Positions 23,246-36,220 of a DNA stretch of 64,000 nucleotides are shown here, piece after piece. The notes beneath the pieces were generated by a model that was not told where the DNA came from, did not search any database, and saw only the letters and a list, made by a program, of their open reading frames with translations. The position numbers and the translations under genes were made by a program. The stretch is from the NCBI GenBank assembly GCA_016617855.1, contig JAECUM010001912.1:1-64000 (forward strand), in the 5' to 3' direction. Source of the stretch: Megalonaias nervosa (lineage: Eukaryota; Mollusca; Bivalvia; Unionida; Unionidae). The number at the start of each line of letters is the position of its first letter. The first letter of the stretch is position 1.

Positions 23246-24370
23246 TCAAAATATCTTTAAGAAAGTATGTTATCCTGATTAGTCTCAAAAAGATAGATTT
23301 TTTGCTGTTATCAAGTTATTTTTCCCAGCATTGGTGACCATATTAATTGTGTTTGATCTCATGACAATATCTTGTATCCTTGTATTCAGTGTTGTAACTA
23401 CATGTGACATTTGACATCGACTAGAGTAAGATTGCATTTCTTTTGATCTTTATAACTACCTAGTGATCTGGCCCTTTAGTGCTGCATGATGATTAGAGTG
23501 GATCTATTGTTTTGTCCTTTTGCAGCAAAATATGAGCTAAACCCATCTTTGTTCTCATAGCTCTCTATAGGATTTTGGTATGGAAGTTTAAAAACACACA
23601 TCTTCCCAAACCTGTAATATCTGTTCATAGACAACTGTAGACAGTTGTGAAATTTTAGAGTCTATGATGCAATAATTCATACTACCAGAAGATGGTCTCC
23701 CTGGACAAAAATCTGGATTTGATGTTGGTAGATACTTGACAAGGATTTCAATTTTTAAGAAAAGTCATAAGGTTATGATTAAATATCATGGAGATTTGGT
23801 AATTCCTGTTCATATTTAAACTCCATAGTTTATATTATTCATCTGTATGACATGATGGTAATTTGAAATTCTAACCATGGGACACAGCTGGATAATAATA
23901 TATTCATTGCAGGTTTACGTGTTTAGGCATCCTGCATGATAAACTTTTGTTAACAGGCTTGATGTTTGTCAGAAGTGCATTGTTAGGTATCTCCACAGGG
24001 GGTGAATTCCCAAAAGACAAAACAGTTTTAATTACAATTCAAGACATAGCATGTTAGCTCTGCAGGTACTATACTTACGACATGGAGGGACCACTTTAAC
24101 AGAAATAATTTGGTGTCATACAGAACTTTGACATATCTGATGCCTTGTTTGCAAGCTGGATGATTTATAATGGCTGCCAGCAGACCAAATCAAAACGCTG
24201 AGACAAACACAACTTCTGTATATTGTTGCCTATTGCATATTTTAAATAAATCGTCACTCACAGACACCTGATAGTGAACATAGTTGACAGATATCACAGT
24301 TAGCAAATTACTCACCTCTGATGTTTAATGAAAGAAAGACTATATTATCAAGTATATTTTTGGTTTTGAT
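23246..24370. other. unassigned noncoding DNA
   Basis: On the minus strand at about 24060-24165 an open stretch reaches a GTAAGT donor-like site (near 24074), but it shows no recognisable domain and no clean acceptor. Confidence 0.35.
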
Positions 24371-24610
24371 GTTGTTGTTGTTGTTATAGGGTTTAACGCC
24401 ATTTTCAGCACAAGATAGGGTATACATGGTGGCCAGTATTAATGGTGGAGGAAGAACCCGGAAAGAACCACTGACCCACAAGAAGCTACCAGCAAGCTTT
24501 CTCACATAACCACATTGGCCGAGCCCGAGACTCGAACCCACGCAGACAGGTGAGATGGCAGTGATCCGTAACGGTGAGCGCTTTAGACCACTGGGCCACT
24601 CGGGGCCCCC
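24371..24610 (-). mobile_element. tRNA-derived SINE (CAA-tail family)
   Basis: Minus strand: head GGGGGCCCCGAGTGGCCC.., A-box region near 24585, B box GGGTTCGAGTCTCGG near 24535, body with GAGAAAGCTTGCTGG and GGTTCTTTCCGGGTT, 3' block CTGAAAATGGCGTTAAACCC and a (CAA)n tail (TTG on plus) at 24371-24385. This is one of the best-preserved copies. The head resembles a long-variable-arm tRNA (Leu/Ser-like). Confidence 0.88.
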
Positions 24611-27600
24611 TTGATTTTGATATTCAACATAGGAATTGACAGCTTCATCTGCTGGGGGTGGCTCTGTCAAGATGGGGTTGTTTTCTACTCTATGACAAGA
24701 TATTTTTTTTTCAGCATAAATGTATGTTAGAATAAGGTCTTGCTTGCTACAAATCAGAGCAAAAGAAATTTTTCAAGTTTTTGGGGTGCCTTAAATGTTT
24801 TTATTCCAAAAATGTTAGAACCCCATACCCCGAAAATTAAATGGTTCTTTAAATGAGTAAATCAAAGAGAATATCTGTACTTGCTTGACTAGAATGTTTC
24901 AGTATAAACAATATCTTAAAACCATGCTAACTTTTCAAAAGCAAACGTTTAAATTTTAATGATGAATGCAGTTGCCTTTAACATCTAATCTTAAAACATT
25001 TTCCAAACAGGCTAGAACTATGCCCAAATAGCACAGATGCCCCCACCAATATGATTCAATTAAAAGGCAAGGGTCTAAGCCAAACAGGGGCCATAACTCC
25101 ATAAACATTTTCCTGGAAAATGGTGAATCGATCATGACCTATGTCTTCTTAATGTAAAGCCCCATACAAAATTTTATTTAAATGATGACATCCTTCAAAT
25201 GTTTTTGAGCAGAAACAAAACGTGATGGACATGGATAACTCTGTGTCTCCTCAATAGACATGGTACAAGTTTATTTATTGTAATTGCAAGGTGAAATAAA
25301 AATGAAGAAAAGACTTGCTCATATAGAGCAGTTTTCTTTGTTGATTGGATTAATGAAACATATACAAAGCCATTCATAATATAAAAAGACTTTAAAATCA
25401 TGATGAATCTTGAAAAGAAATTCATCCACAAATATACCTAAACTGACTCTCCTTTGCAAGTAAAGTTTTATTTGGCTTCACACTTTGTAGGTGTTATAAA
25501 CAATAACAAGAGCTTTGATTAGGACTCTGTGTGGTCAGTTTTGAAAAATGGCCATTATGGCAAGTTTAAGTGTCAAGTATCATTCCTAGTATTAACTTTT
25601 ACAATGGTCAGTTCTCATCTTACAAGCCCAAGTCAAAGGTTAACCAGGGTAGAGTGAACACAGGTTCAGAGGTCAGCATTTGCAAGTTGATTGGTCAGAC
25701 ATTAACTAACTGGTCAAGGTAAGAGGTTAGCAATGACTGGGAAAAATCTGTCTTCTTCCATTGTTTAGAAAATATAATAAATTATTCAGCCTTAGTTGCC
25801 AGGTTTAAATACAGCTTACAAGCACTTGTTAGTCCCCATATAAACACCACATGCAGAGCTCTGTAAATTTAATCAACATAGAAAAGGTGAAAGGCTGTAT
25901 CATAGCTTCTTTTTCATCTTGGCCACTGTTGGTACAAATGGCTTCTGTGGTCAGTGATAATAAGGGATAAAAAGATGACCACTGATGGCCAGATAAAACC
26001 AGGATCCAGTCTGAATGGTCAGCACATGAGTGATAACAATCACAGTGACCTGATGGTCATAAGCATGGGTCAACAGCACTCAATGCATCTTGCTGATTTA
26101 TTAGAATCTATCAATTTTCTCTTCCAAAAGAAAACAAAAGGTATCAGGAGTATTGAATTCAAGACAAGACACATTGCAGGCTATCATATCCTGGAAATTA
26201 TCACAACACTGGTGCATTATCAATGTATCTTCTTAATCCACTAGAAATGAAATGCTTCTAATTTGTATGTCATGTGGGAAAAGCGCACCTGCTGTTGCCT
26301 TGGAAATGGCATAAAACTGACCACTGCAATGGATTAGGAAGAGTAGCACCATGGATTAATTCTAATAATGTGATTTTCTGATGATGCGTCAAAAATGTAT
26401 TAATTGCATTTCAATGCCGGAAAAGAGGACAAGAAAAATGATGACCATTTAGCATTGCTAATTAGAATTGACAAAGTACATCCATATAATATAAACTCAA
26501 CAAATTAAGTTTCTGTTTTAAAATCTGACTTTTCTTGTATATATGAAATGTTAATAAATAGCAGTAAAACTTGGAACTTAAATGATCTTAACAGCCTTGC
26601 TTATCAGGAGAATTCTCAGTCATTGTGTTACCGACATAGAGCACATTTGCATGTCCAAATACTAACTTTTTGAATCTTTTCTGATAGTAATGTTTTCATG
26701 AAAATTTGTTGCATTTATCAGGATAGACTTGGATAAGCATTATATTTTCCAGTCTTTACTTTGATCATTGATTCCATTTATTAGTGTTCTGTTTGGACAA
26801 GTGGTCTGTTAAAAATGATGTTGACATAGAGTGTCCTGCACAGTATGGTTTCTTATAATGGTAAACGCTGTTATCTATATTTAATTTGTATTATCTATTG
26901 GCTTTTCTTAATGATTATATGCTATGTACATCTGTATTTTGTATTTGATTTTGTCAAAAATCAAGGTAATGGTATGGTGTATCTGACCAGTAACATTTAT
27001 TTTGTAAACAATACGATACTTAGCTAAATATTTATCTGTGAGTGCGGGTTAAATATTCAGATAATTATCAATGGAGGTAAATATGTTTTTTGGGGTCTGG
27101 GTTTAGGATATCAGATTTCATTCCTAAACTTGTTGACAACTTTGAATGTTTTAGAGAGGTCACTTGCCTACATCCTGCCTCGTTTATTGTGTCTAAGTTT
27201 TTTTATATAATGTTGTTTAAATGAAAAATCATTCATCCAAAGGAGAATCATTTCTGTTGTTGTTTCAGTTTTTAATTTGGCTGGAATTATTTATTCTGAT
27301 TATTATTCACTGGAATTGCAAAGTACTAAATATTCTTCAGCTGGAGTGTTAATTTAGAATTATAGTCAATTCAGATAAGAACATTTTGGATTGTACTATT
27401 CTGATACAGTAAAAGACTTAGTACATCATCACATCTTAGGCCATTGGCATTTAGCATGGTTGAGACTACAGGCACATCAACACATTCAGTGTTGGAACTT
27501 ATTTGGAACACCACTAGAATTCAATTGGAACATCATGTATGAAGACTTTTGATAGAACTTTTAGGACTATTATGATTTAATTCACAATACTTTAAATTCA

Positions 27601-27950
27601 GTGTAAATTTAAATTTGTATTCTTGGGAGATATCTTATTTGTTGAATTTTACAAAACTTGTTCTTTTTGCTATTTTTTGTTACTTAGTTGAAGACCATAG
27701 AATCATAACAACACATAGAGTCCTGCACATAATGACCTTTGTTGTAATGGTAATCACATAGAGTCCTACATCCTACACAGTATGGTATTTCTTGTAATAG
27801 TTAAAAAAAAGTCAAACCATATGGATACAACCAAAGTTTTGAGTGACTCCCTGTCACTGATGACCAGATCCTTAGTGCCTGGTTCATTTTATAACTTAAT
27901 GTGAGCTCTGTTCAGAGACTGCCTGTATTAAGATACTCTACCATTTTTTG
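24611..27950. other. unassigned noncoding DNA
   Basis: I see no gene. A 96-codon frame at 25954-26244 (plus) has no recognisable domain. The sequence is AT-rich with no repeat I can name. Confidence 0.4.
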
Positions 27951-27952
27951 CC

Positions 27953-27954
<2 letters not shown>

Positions 27955-27998
<44 letters not shown>
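27955..27998. repeat. (CT)n microsatellite
   Basis: CT dinucleotides over about 44 bp. Confidence 0.97.
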
Positions 27999-28001
<3 letters not shown>

Positions 28002-28459
28002 TGATTCTTACTGTTAAATAATGATAAATAGAAAATATTTAGGTTAATGGGTGGGGTGAAAATGTAAGAGAGTAGTATTCAACAGGGCTGTGGTTTTAGA
28101 TTTAAATTAATAGTACAAATACAGTGAAATCAATATGCCCCTCTTGAACTGACCATGTGGAAAGTGGGAAGTATCTCACAGGGATCGATTGAGACCTTTT
28201 AACTTAGGTTCCAAGTTACACTGTACCACACCTGAGCACAGTCCAGTTAAAAAACTACAGTGGATACAGTTAACAGGAAATAGTAGTGTGCTCACGCTAC
28301 TTTTGTTGAAAACCTTATGCACCCAGTCAGTGATACCCTTATCAATTACGTTGCAGTTTTATCTTAATTCTTCACAATTTTTTGTCAAGCCCTCATTGCT
28401 GGAAATTCAATATAACTGTCACTTTGGCATCTACATGTTTGGACATCCATCCTTATAGG

Positions 28460-28578
28460 TCTTGTGTGGAATTTTATGGTATGTGGTGGTGGATTATAGG
28501 GCGCAAGAGAGAGATCATGAATGTGTGGAATTTTATGGGATGTGGTGGTGGATTATAGGGTGCAGGGGAGAGATTATT
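28460..28578. repeat. direct duplication, about 58 bp, 2 copies
   Basis: GGAATTTTATGGTATGTGGT followed by GGTGGATTATAGGG occurs twice, with AGAGAGATCAT and AGAGATTATT ends. Confidence 0.9.
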
Positions 28579-28827
28579 TATGAAAATGAATTTATATTTA
28601 GGCTTTAATGGCACATCAGTGCAATTCTGGTATTGTAAAGATTAAGTTTTCACAGTGGAAGCAAAAAATATGTAAATTCTTTATGAAGATAACCCTTGCA
28701 ACCAGAAGTCAAACTATACTCATGCAAGATAAAAGGCAATTTCTAAAATTCTTTAAAGCAGTATATAAAGTTAAAAATTAGTGTTAACAAAGGTAAAATC
28801 CTTAGAAAATGGGTAAATATTACTATA

Positions 28828-29040
28828 ATACCATATTTACTCACTTATAACTGTCCAACTGCAAACTGCACAGACCCAGATCTGCCATTGCATAATGCAG
28901 CAGCAGATCTGGATCTGTGTAGTTTGTTAGGAGTAATCAGTAGAACAAACAACATAGACCCTGATCTGCAGGTACATTATGCTTTGGCAGATCAGGATCT
29001 TTGTTTAAAATTTTACTCAACAAGCAACAATATATGGTAC
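28828..29040. mobile_element. fold-back (double-hairpin) element, copy 2
   Basis: Hairpin 1 has arms CACAGACCCAGATCTGCC and GCAGATCTGGATCTGTG (about 28870-28925). Hairpin 2 has arms AGACCCTGATCTGC and GCAGATCAGGATCT (about 28965-29005). Outer ends include ATATTTACTCACTTATAAC and, at the right, ATATATGGTAC. This is one of the clearest copies. Confidence 0.75.
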
Positions 29041-29293
29041 TTAAAGTCACTAAATGAAATCTTCATTTAAAAAATGGGCAACTACAATTGACAGCTTGGG
29101 CTACTCTATTTTCTCTTTCATTACCCTTAATATCAGTGTGACTTGGTGGTCAACAATACAATATGTATTTTCCTTGAGAGAACAGCAATCAGAATACCTC
29201 TGCTTTAGTTTCTCATGTAAATATAATCTGCTTTCTGACAAAAAAGAAAAATTAATAGAAAGAGGATAAAGTTTATGTGCACTGTATGCTTGA

Positions 29294-29324
29294 GATAATA
29301 ATAATAATAATGATAATAATAATG
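29294..29324. repeat. (ATA)n microsatellite, left part
   Basis: Imperfect ATA repeats end at the LTR-B insertion point. The right part is at 30220-30276. Confidence 0.9.
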
Positions 29325-30219
29325 TGTTACGTATATGTAATTAAATTATTTGTGTGTTAGTTTTAAATGTCTTTTTATTTTATTTTTGTTTTATTACATT
29401 TTATTGTAAGGATAATATTTTTACTGGATTTGACATTATTCCCAGTAAAATTAGTTCAGTTCTTTTAGCCTGATTGGAACGCAATAATATCGCTACATTA
29501 TATTTTTAGCTGATCTAGTCCCTGACCTTGGTTCTGAATTTGTAAACACTAAGTGAAAATGATTGGTCATTACCAAGGTCATGTTCAGCCCATGTGTTAG
29601 CTCTGTTGTAAACAGCTGTTTTTAAATTCATTTCCAGTGTGGGAATCAATGATTCTTATCTAGGACTATTCTAGCCTACGTGCTAATTGACTTGTAGTGA
29701 GTGATCACGTGGGCTTGAAATTATGTTTTTGTTGGGTTTAATTCTCAATCTCAGTGTTTCTGAGTCAGTTGTAAATTATACCTTCAGGCCGAAAGGTATT
29801 CCTGTTGTTGCCATTTGAATTGAGTTTTTTCATTTAAAATAATTTATTCACCGTGGAAAATACTCTTCTTCATCGAAATTCTTGGACAAAGACATTTACT
29901 AATAATTATTCGGAATTCTAAAGTCGGAATTATATTCTTGGTGACTCAACTAGGAACTGTTGACACATCAGCCCAAAACAGGTTATAGAGGATGGTATCG
30001 CCTTCCATCTTGGAACTTCATTGAGATTCGAACTTGGATTCAATTAGAACTGTTTAGTGATAGGACTTATATTTTTAAATTCTAGGATTAATTATATTCA
30101 CAAACCATAAGTCCTTTTTAATATTTTTACTTTGTTTTCTAGGGAAATAAATTATTTTGTTAAATTTACAAAGCTTATTGACTTCACTCTTTTCTTTTCT
30201 TACTTTTGTACACATAACA
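29325..30219. mobile_element. solo LTR, family B (895 bp), 4-bp target duplication
   Basis: It begins TGTTACGTATATGTAATTAA and ends TTTTGTACACATAACA, with TGTTAcgt/..TAACA inverted termini. AATG flanks both sides (29321-29324 and 30220-30223). It is the reverse complement of the copy at 61102-62041. No internal region is attached, so it is a solo LTR. The superfamily (Gypsy or BEL/Pao) cannot be told from the LTR alone, and transcriptional orientation is uncertain. Confidence 0.82.
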
Positions 30220-30223
30220 AATG

Positions 30224-30276
<53 letters not shown>
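30220..30276. repeat. (AAT)n microsatellite, right part
   Basis: More than 15 uninterrupted AAT repeats directly after LTR-B. Confidence 0.97.
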
Positions 30277-30280
<4 letters not shown>

Positions 30281-30489
30281 TATTTTTACAGAGTACAACT
30301 TATTTAGCTAAATATTAGCTAATCTCCTTGGGGCATACTATGTGGACATCATATTTATAAAAAGAAAAGAATTAATGCAGTACTTTATATCACACAACCT
30401 GAATAATTTACATATTTAAATGATATATGTCGTAGATTTGATCTTAGTACACTGAAGTAATATTGCTGGTTTTGGACAAGCATATGACT

Positions 30490-30965
30490 CAAAATGGTGT
30501 CATTTTAACATGGCTCCTGTTATAAGACCCTTCATTATAACATGGTTCCTGTTATAAAACCCAACATTATAACATGTTTCCTGTTATAAGACTCCTCATT
30601 ATAACATTGTTCCAGTTATAAAGCCCTTCATTACAACATGGTTCCTATTATAAGGCCCATCATTATAAAATGGTTTATGTTATAAGACCCCTCATTATAA
30701 CATGGTTCTTGTTATGAAGCCATCCTGTTAGAAGGCAAGTTTTCTTATGGATCCCATTTCACTAATTGTTTGTGAAATTATGCATATCATGAACTTTATC
30801 ATAAGGCAGTCTTACTTAAATGCTCCCTCATTATAACACCAGACATTGGCATCGTAGACTATACTGCCTTGCAATGAGACCACCTTATAATGAAGTTTGA
30901 ATTTACTACCGCTCAAAGAAATGGAATCTATGACAATACTCACCTTATTAAAAGAGTAGCCATGT
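30490..30965. repeat. about 29-31 bp hairpin-forming tandem repeat
   Basis: Units of the type TTATAACATGGTTCCTGTTATAAGACCC occur at least eight times to about 30725 and then decay. Within each unit TTATAACA and TGTTATAA are perfect inverted 8-mers, so each unit can form a stem-loop. Confidence 0.88.
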
Positions 30966-32775
30966 TATAATGAAGGGACATGTATTGTGTTTGTATGCTG
31001 TATAATGAGTTGTACTTTGATATGGCCACCATGTACAGCACTTTAATAAAGGAATCAAGTACTGTATTTATCTTCTGCTGGTCAGTCATCTCATTGCATC
31101 TATTGCACTTTGCCCTGCAATCTCATGGGAGGGTAGACGGAATTTCAGGACTTATGTAATGAAGTAAGTATCAGTTCTTGATGAAAAGGACATACAGCTG
31201 GGTTGCATGTTCAGTCAGTGCCATCAAAACATTTCAACTCCATATTTTACATTGTATGGCATTTATTTGGGTTTGTGAGGCTTATTAAGCACTATTTTGA
31301 TGTGATTTATTCCTCACTTAAAACTCGTGACATTTAATAAGGCATATGCCTGGCCATAGAAAGTAATTGCAAAAGAAAACTACACTGCATCTGTTGTTTG
31401 CATAGTGGCTCTATAGAGTTGACTGGTATCAGAACTTGACATACTAGAGAGCAATTAAAACAATGGGAAAATCTTTGCTTTTTTCATCAAACATTTTACT
31501 TGGCCAAGAAGCATTGTTGTCACTTTGGATAATTTCATAATATAGACTGATTACATTTTAATTAGTAGGTTTTTTTGTGATATGTTTGTCAAGCAATTCA
31601 CATTTTGGTAGTGGTAAGCTGTTTTATACTTTGATAGCAGGTGCTTCAAATCTGTCTTTCTACTGGAATTGATTGTGGTTTTGATTTGTGTTGCTTTAAA
31701 TATCCCACTTCATCCCAGTGAAAACAAAGTGATAAAAATTATCCCCCACTCATAAAATTAATTTCAAATTGATTCCAATTGGTGATAAATATAAAAAATT
31801 AATTTCTCAATCAAAAATTACAATTTACATAAACTGAGTCACATTTACATGTTGCCCAAAAAAAGACTCTTGAAGCTCAATAATTCTCACAAATTTGAAA
31901 GTTGTGTGACTTGTGTTCCCAAATTTGTTGATCTGTGACATATAAAGTATTATATTCCAATTTACTGTTGGTCTGGAATTCTTCATGCAAAGAGCATCTG
32001 TACAGCACACTATGGGTGTCTACATTTCTATGCATGAGGACAGGCTGGGAAGGCATGTAGTGGTTAGTGATCACCCCCCAGACTGGAATGCAGTTTATTG
32101 TCAGTCAAAAATTCTTCAGTCCTGGAGGGTACATGACAATTAAGGTCCAGTCTTTCATAAGTAATATAAGAATGACATGCTGATGTAACAATTTGCTATA
32201 CTGGATGATATCCCTATGTATCTACAGATAATGAGATAATGGCTTTAGTTAGGAGAACCCTGGCCAGAATTAGCAAATTGTTTTTGTAAATAGGCCAAAC
32301 TATACACTCATACTGTTTCTAATAGTGAAGCTCTGATGTGGTCATCAGAATATGCCATTTTTTTATAAACCAAAATGGGATTCTCTGTTGTGTAATTCAG
32401 AACACTTGCCACTGCTATCAAGGTGATCAAAATATCAGATTTTCTTAAGGTACTATTGAAATGTGACAGACCTCTGCCCCCTTATGAAAAGGTCAATGAA
32501 TTTAGATTTTATGAGTCAGAAATTTGAACAAATACAGCAGTAAATCATGTACCCACAATTTTAACATGCATACAATCATGATAGATTTACAAGTGCTGAT
32601 GTAGGTCAAAGTTGAAGGGTGATGGTGGACATCATTAGTAGAAAGGTATGGGCACTGGTTTTCTCAAAACCCCAAGTCACATCGAGAAATGATTAATGCA
32701 CACAGATTCATGTAAAGTGTAATTCTAATTTTACCTCACCACCACAATGACAGCCACCTTTGTGATCTAGTTGAA
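30966..32775. other. unassigned noncoding DNA
   Basis: No gene, RNA or named repeat recognised. Confidence 0.4.
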
Positions 32776-32779
32776 TAGG

Positions 32780-33490
32780 CTTTGATACAGTTTTGTGATA
32801 TATACGCATTCTAGATGTAAAGGACTTGACACAGTTCTCTGATACACAGTCTAGTTGAATAGGCCTTGATATGGTTCTGTGATGCACACTCTAGCTGTAT
32901 AGACCTTGATACAGTTCTGTGATACACAGTCTAGTTGAATAGGCCTTGATACAGTTCTTTGATACAGTCTAGCTGTATAGGCCTTGATACAGTTCTGTGA
33001 TACACACTCTAGCTGTATAGACCTTGATACAATTCAGTAAAGTCTACCAGTATAGGCCTTGATACAGTTTTGTGATATACATAGTGTGGAAGTATATGCC
33101 TTGATACAGTTATATGATATACACATTCTATCTGTTTATTCCTTGATAATGTTTTGTGATATTCATTACACAGTCTAGCTGTATCAGCCTTGATACAGTT
33201 TTGTGATATACATAGGATATATGCCTTGATACTGTTCTGTGATACACAGTCTAACTGTATAGGCCTTGATACATTTTTGTGATATTCATAGGATAGCAAT
33301 ATATGCCTTGATACACAGTCTGTCTGTATTGGCCTTGATACAGCTTTGCAATATTCACTACAGTCTAGCTGTATCAGCCTTGATACAGTTATGTGATATA
33401 CATAGTCTAGCTGTATCAGCCTTGATATGGTTTTGTGATACAGTTTTGCTGTAAATGCCTTGATACAGTTCTGTGATACACACAGTAAAA
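32780..33490. repeat. about 40-bp minisatellite, roughly 17 units
   Basis: Units of the type TCTAGCTGTATAGGCCTTGA followed by TACAGTTCTGTGATACACAG, with insertions such as ATTCAT and several truncated units. The 161-codon minus-strand frame (33009-33494) merely reads through the array. Confidence 0.9.
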
Positions 33491-33874
33491 TCATAAACTT
33501 TATTTTTGTTCAGCAAATTGTAATACTTAATGTAAGGTGCATATACCAGTTGGTGTTGTTAGACAGTCTTGGATGGACAATTCCTGAGCAAGAAGAATTG
33601 AACCCAGGATCATAAAGATGTTAAGCAAGTGTTAATATAGGTGCCATGTTATCAATATTTCCTTTACAATTGAAGGATCAAGTGAGTTACGCTGTATATA
33701 CTCGTCTATAGTAGAAGTCATCCAGGTCATTTTCATCCTGTTTTGATGACATTTAAGGTGCAAGCATTCAACAGTAAGGTTTGAATAGACTTTGGTTAAA
33801 CAACATTAGTTTTAAATTTCAGGCCAACAATGAATATTTTATTGGAGTAAATGCACCAATATGACCACAGTGAC

Positions 33875-34330
33875 ATACACTTTACAAGTTGAGTTCAACT
33901 GTGAATTGCATAAACCCAGATCCATTGTCACATAATGTACTAGCAGATCTGGATCTCATCAGGTTTTAGGTGTTATCAGTAAAACAACATAGAACCAGAT
34001 CTGCCAGCACATTTAGACAATGGCAGGTTTAGATGTTATCAGTAAAACAACATAGAACCAGATCTGCCAGCACATTTAGACAATGGCAGGTTTTAGGTGT
34101 TATCAGTAAAACAACATAGAACCAGATCTGCCAGCACATTTAGACAATGGCAGGTTTTAGGTGTTATCAGTAAAACAACATAGAACCAGATCTGCCAGCA
34201 CATTTAGACAATGGCAGGTTTTAGGTGTTATCAGTAAAACAACATAGAACCAGATCTGCCAGCACATTTAGACAATGGCAGATCAGGGTCTATGCTGTTT
34301 GCACTTACCCTTATCTTCTAAGTGAATTAT
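33875..34330. mobile_element. fold-back element, copy 3, with internal 64-bp amplification
   Basis: The left part shows CAAGTTGAGTTCAACTG and the ACCCAGATCC../..AGATCTGGATCT hairpin. Then a 64-bp segment (TTAGGTGTTATCAGTAAAAC, ACCAGATCTGCCAGCACATT and so on) is repeated five times from about 33965 to 34270. The right end restores GGCAGATCAGGGTCTATG and TTGCACTTACCC. One half of the second hairpin was therefore tandemly amplified inside an otherwise standard copy. Confidence 0.75.
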
Positions 34331-34912
34331 AGCTACCAAATTAATGAGAATTTTCCTCATGCACCATAATTTATAATGTACCTGGAACTTATTGGAAACA
34401 GACTCCATTTTACCAAGCACTTTGGCAGCTTATTAACCAATCACTTTAAAATTGAGACCTCCAAAATAATGGATATTTGACAGACGATGTTATGAAGTCA
34501 TGTTCTATTGACTTTTGCTTAACCTAACAAATTACAGCTTTCGCATTTATGAAAGTGAAATATTTCAGTTGGAATATATCAGCAATAATTCACCATAACA
34601 TGAATTGCAATCCTTTCTCATAGGCTACTAAAAATGAGTGGACTGGGAATTCCATGGTTCAGCAGGACATGAACCTTTATTGATACTTGTCAGATCTACA
34701 TATTAGATCTCAGTTTTAATCAAATTCCTTGGTAACTTGCCCTGTGTTTCCCCAAGGGGTGTAAGATTGAAAGCATAAAAAAGACAAACTTTGGTATCAG
34801 AAATTGGTGTCAAGTTTATTTTTAAAAATGAACGTAAAAAAACATGATGCCCAAATGCATAGTAAAATTAACCAAGGAATAAATGGTGGTTTTTATATCT
34901 TTGTCAGAGGTT

Positions 34913-34957
<45 letters not shown>

Positions 34958-36200
34958 TGCCAGCCATGTGCAAGTATGATCTAATGTAATATTATTTTAA
35001 TTTTCCTTTATTATAGATTATTATGACATTCTTGGCTCTGCAGGCTACAGTAAAACATTATTTTTCTTCATTCGAATACCTGTTTAACTTTGACCTATAC
35101 ACAAGTTAAGTTGGAGTGTATACACATTAATGTGAGTGCAACAAATGTTTGTTTTTGATAAGTCTGATTTCTTGAGCAATGAAAGTTCTTACAATTAGGA
35201 CAATGAAATCTTTTGTGACAAAAGATTATGAGAGTTTATAGGTAAGGTATTTTTCAGGTAGTACTCATGTATTATTCAGGTAATACTCGGGTATTATTCA
35301 AGTAATTTCCAGATTATCAATATGCACATTCATTGGTTAAGAATTTCATATTGATTCAATGTCATGAATTAAAAAAGAATTTAAAATTAATTAAATATTA
35401 TGTATTACAAAAAAAAGGAAAGCTTCCTTGCTCATTGTTGATTAATATGAATTCATGCCCCAGAAATCTCTGTTGTTGTGTAGTTTTGATTACTAACTAG
35501 TGGTGTCTTACGGCAGACATATGACAGGGATAAAAGGCACTGACTTGAATGTGTTAGTCACATCACAATGGGGGCGGCCTCCCAGATAGTTGGAATGAAA
35601 CAAACAGATATGCAATCTCCAGTCTGTGGTGGTAAAAAGAAGCCAGGAGATGTGTGGGACTTTTCTGAGCTCTGTAAAAGAGTTACAGTATTCTGGATTT
35701 TATTATTTTTATATATTATTATTATTATTGTTGTTGTTGTTGTTGTTGTTATCCTACTCAACAAAGTCAGTCAGACCCAATAGTATTAATAATGTCCAGT
35801 ACATTCTGCATGTTTGCTTTGATTGGGAATTTTGTATTTTAACCAAATTTGGTATGCAACCATAATCCTGGATTTTTTTTGAGGGAATGCAGTAACTATA
35901 ACAAAATTTGACCATGTGTTTTAAAGATTTTACATGTGTTACCTTTATCTTTTATTTAATATGCATTTTACAGAATTGTATCATCTTTTCTGTTGGTTTA
36001 TCCTGTTGTACTTAATGTTTACATCTATTTAGAAAGGTATATCTTCATAAATTTATATGCAATTCAGTTTCAATCTTTATCTTCAGGTGGAACTTAATAA
36101 CAACTATTATGCTGAAGTGCCTTGAAATGTTACAACATACATACATTATGTTGGTGATACAGCAAAAGAGCAGTTTTAGATTTCTTTGTTTTCATTTAGA
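34331..36200. other. unassigned noncoding DNA with simple repeats
   Basis: (TA)n at 34914-34953 and (ATT)n(GTT)n at 35713-35752. I see no gene in the remainder. Confidence 0.5.
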
Positions 36201-36220
36201 GGAGTTATAGTCCATCTCTG

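Noticed and set aside
24060..24165. Minus-strand open stretch ending at a GTAAGT donor, considered as an upstream exon of the Tae4/Dae4-like gene
   Set aside because: No start codon with a leader, no clean acceptor in frame and no recognisable domain.
33009..33494. 161-codon minus-strand frame
   Set aside because: Read-through of a ~40-bp minisatellite. The plus strand is also partly open.
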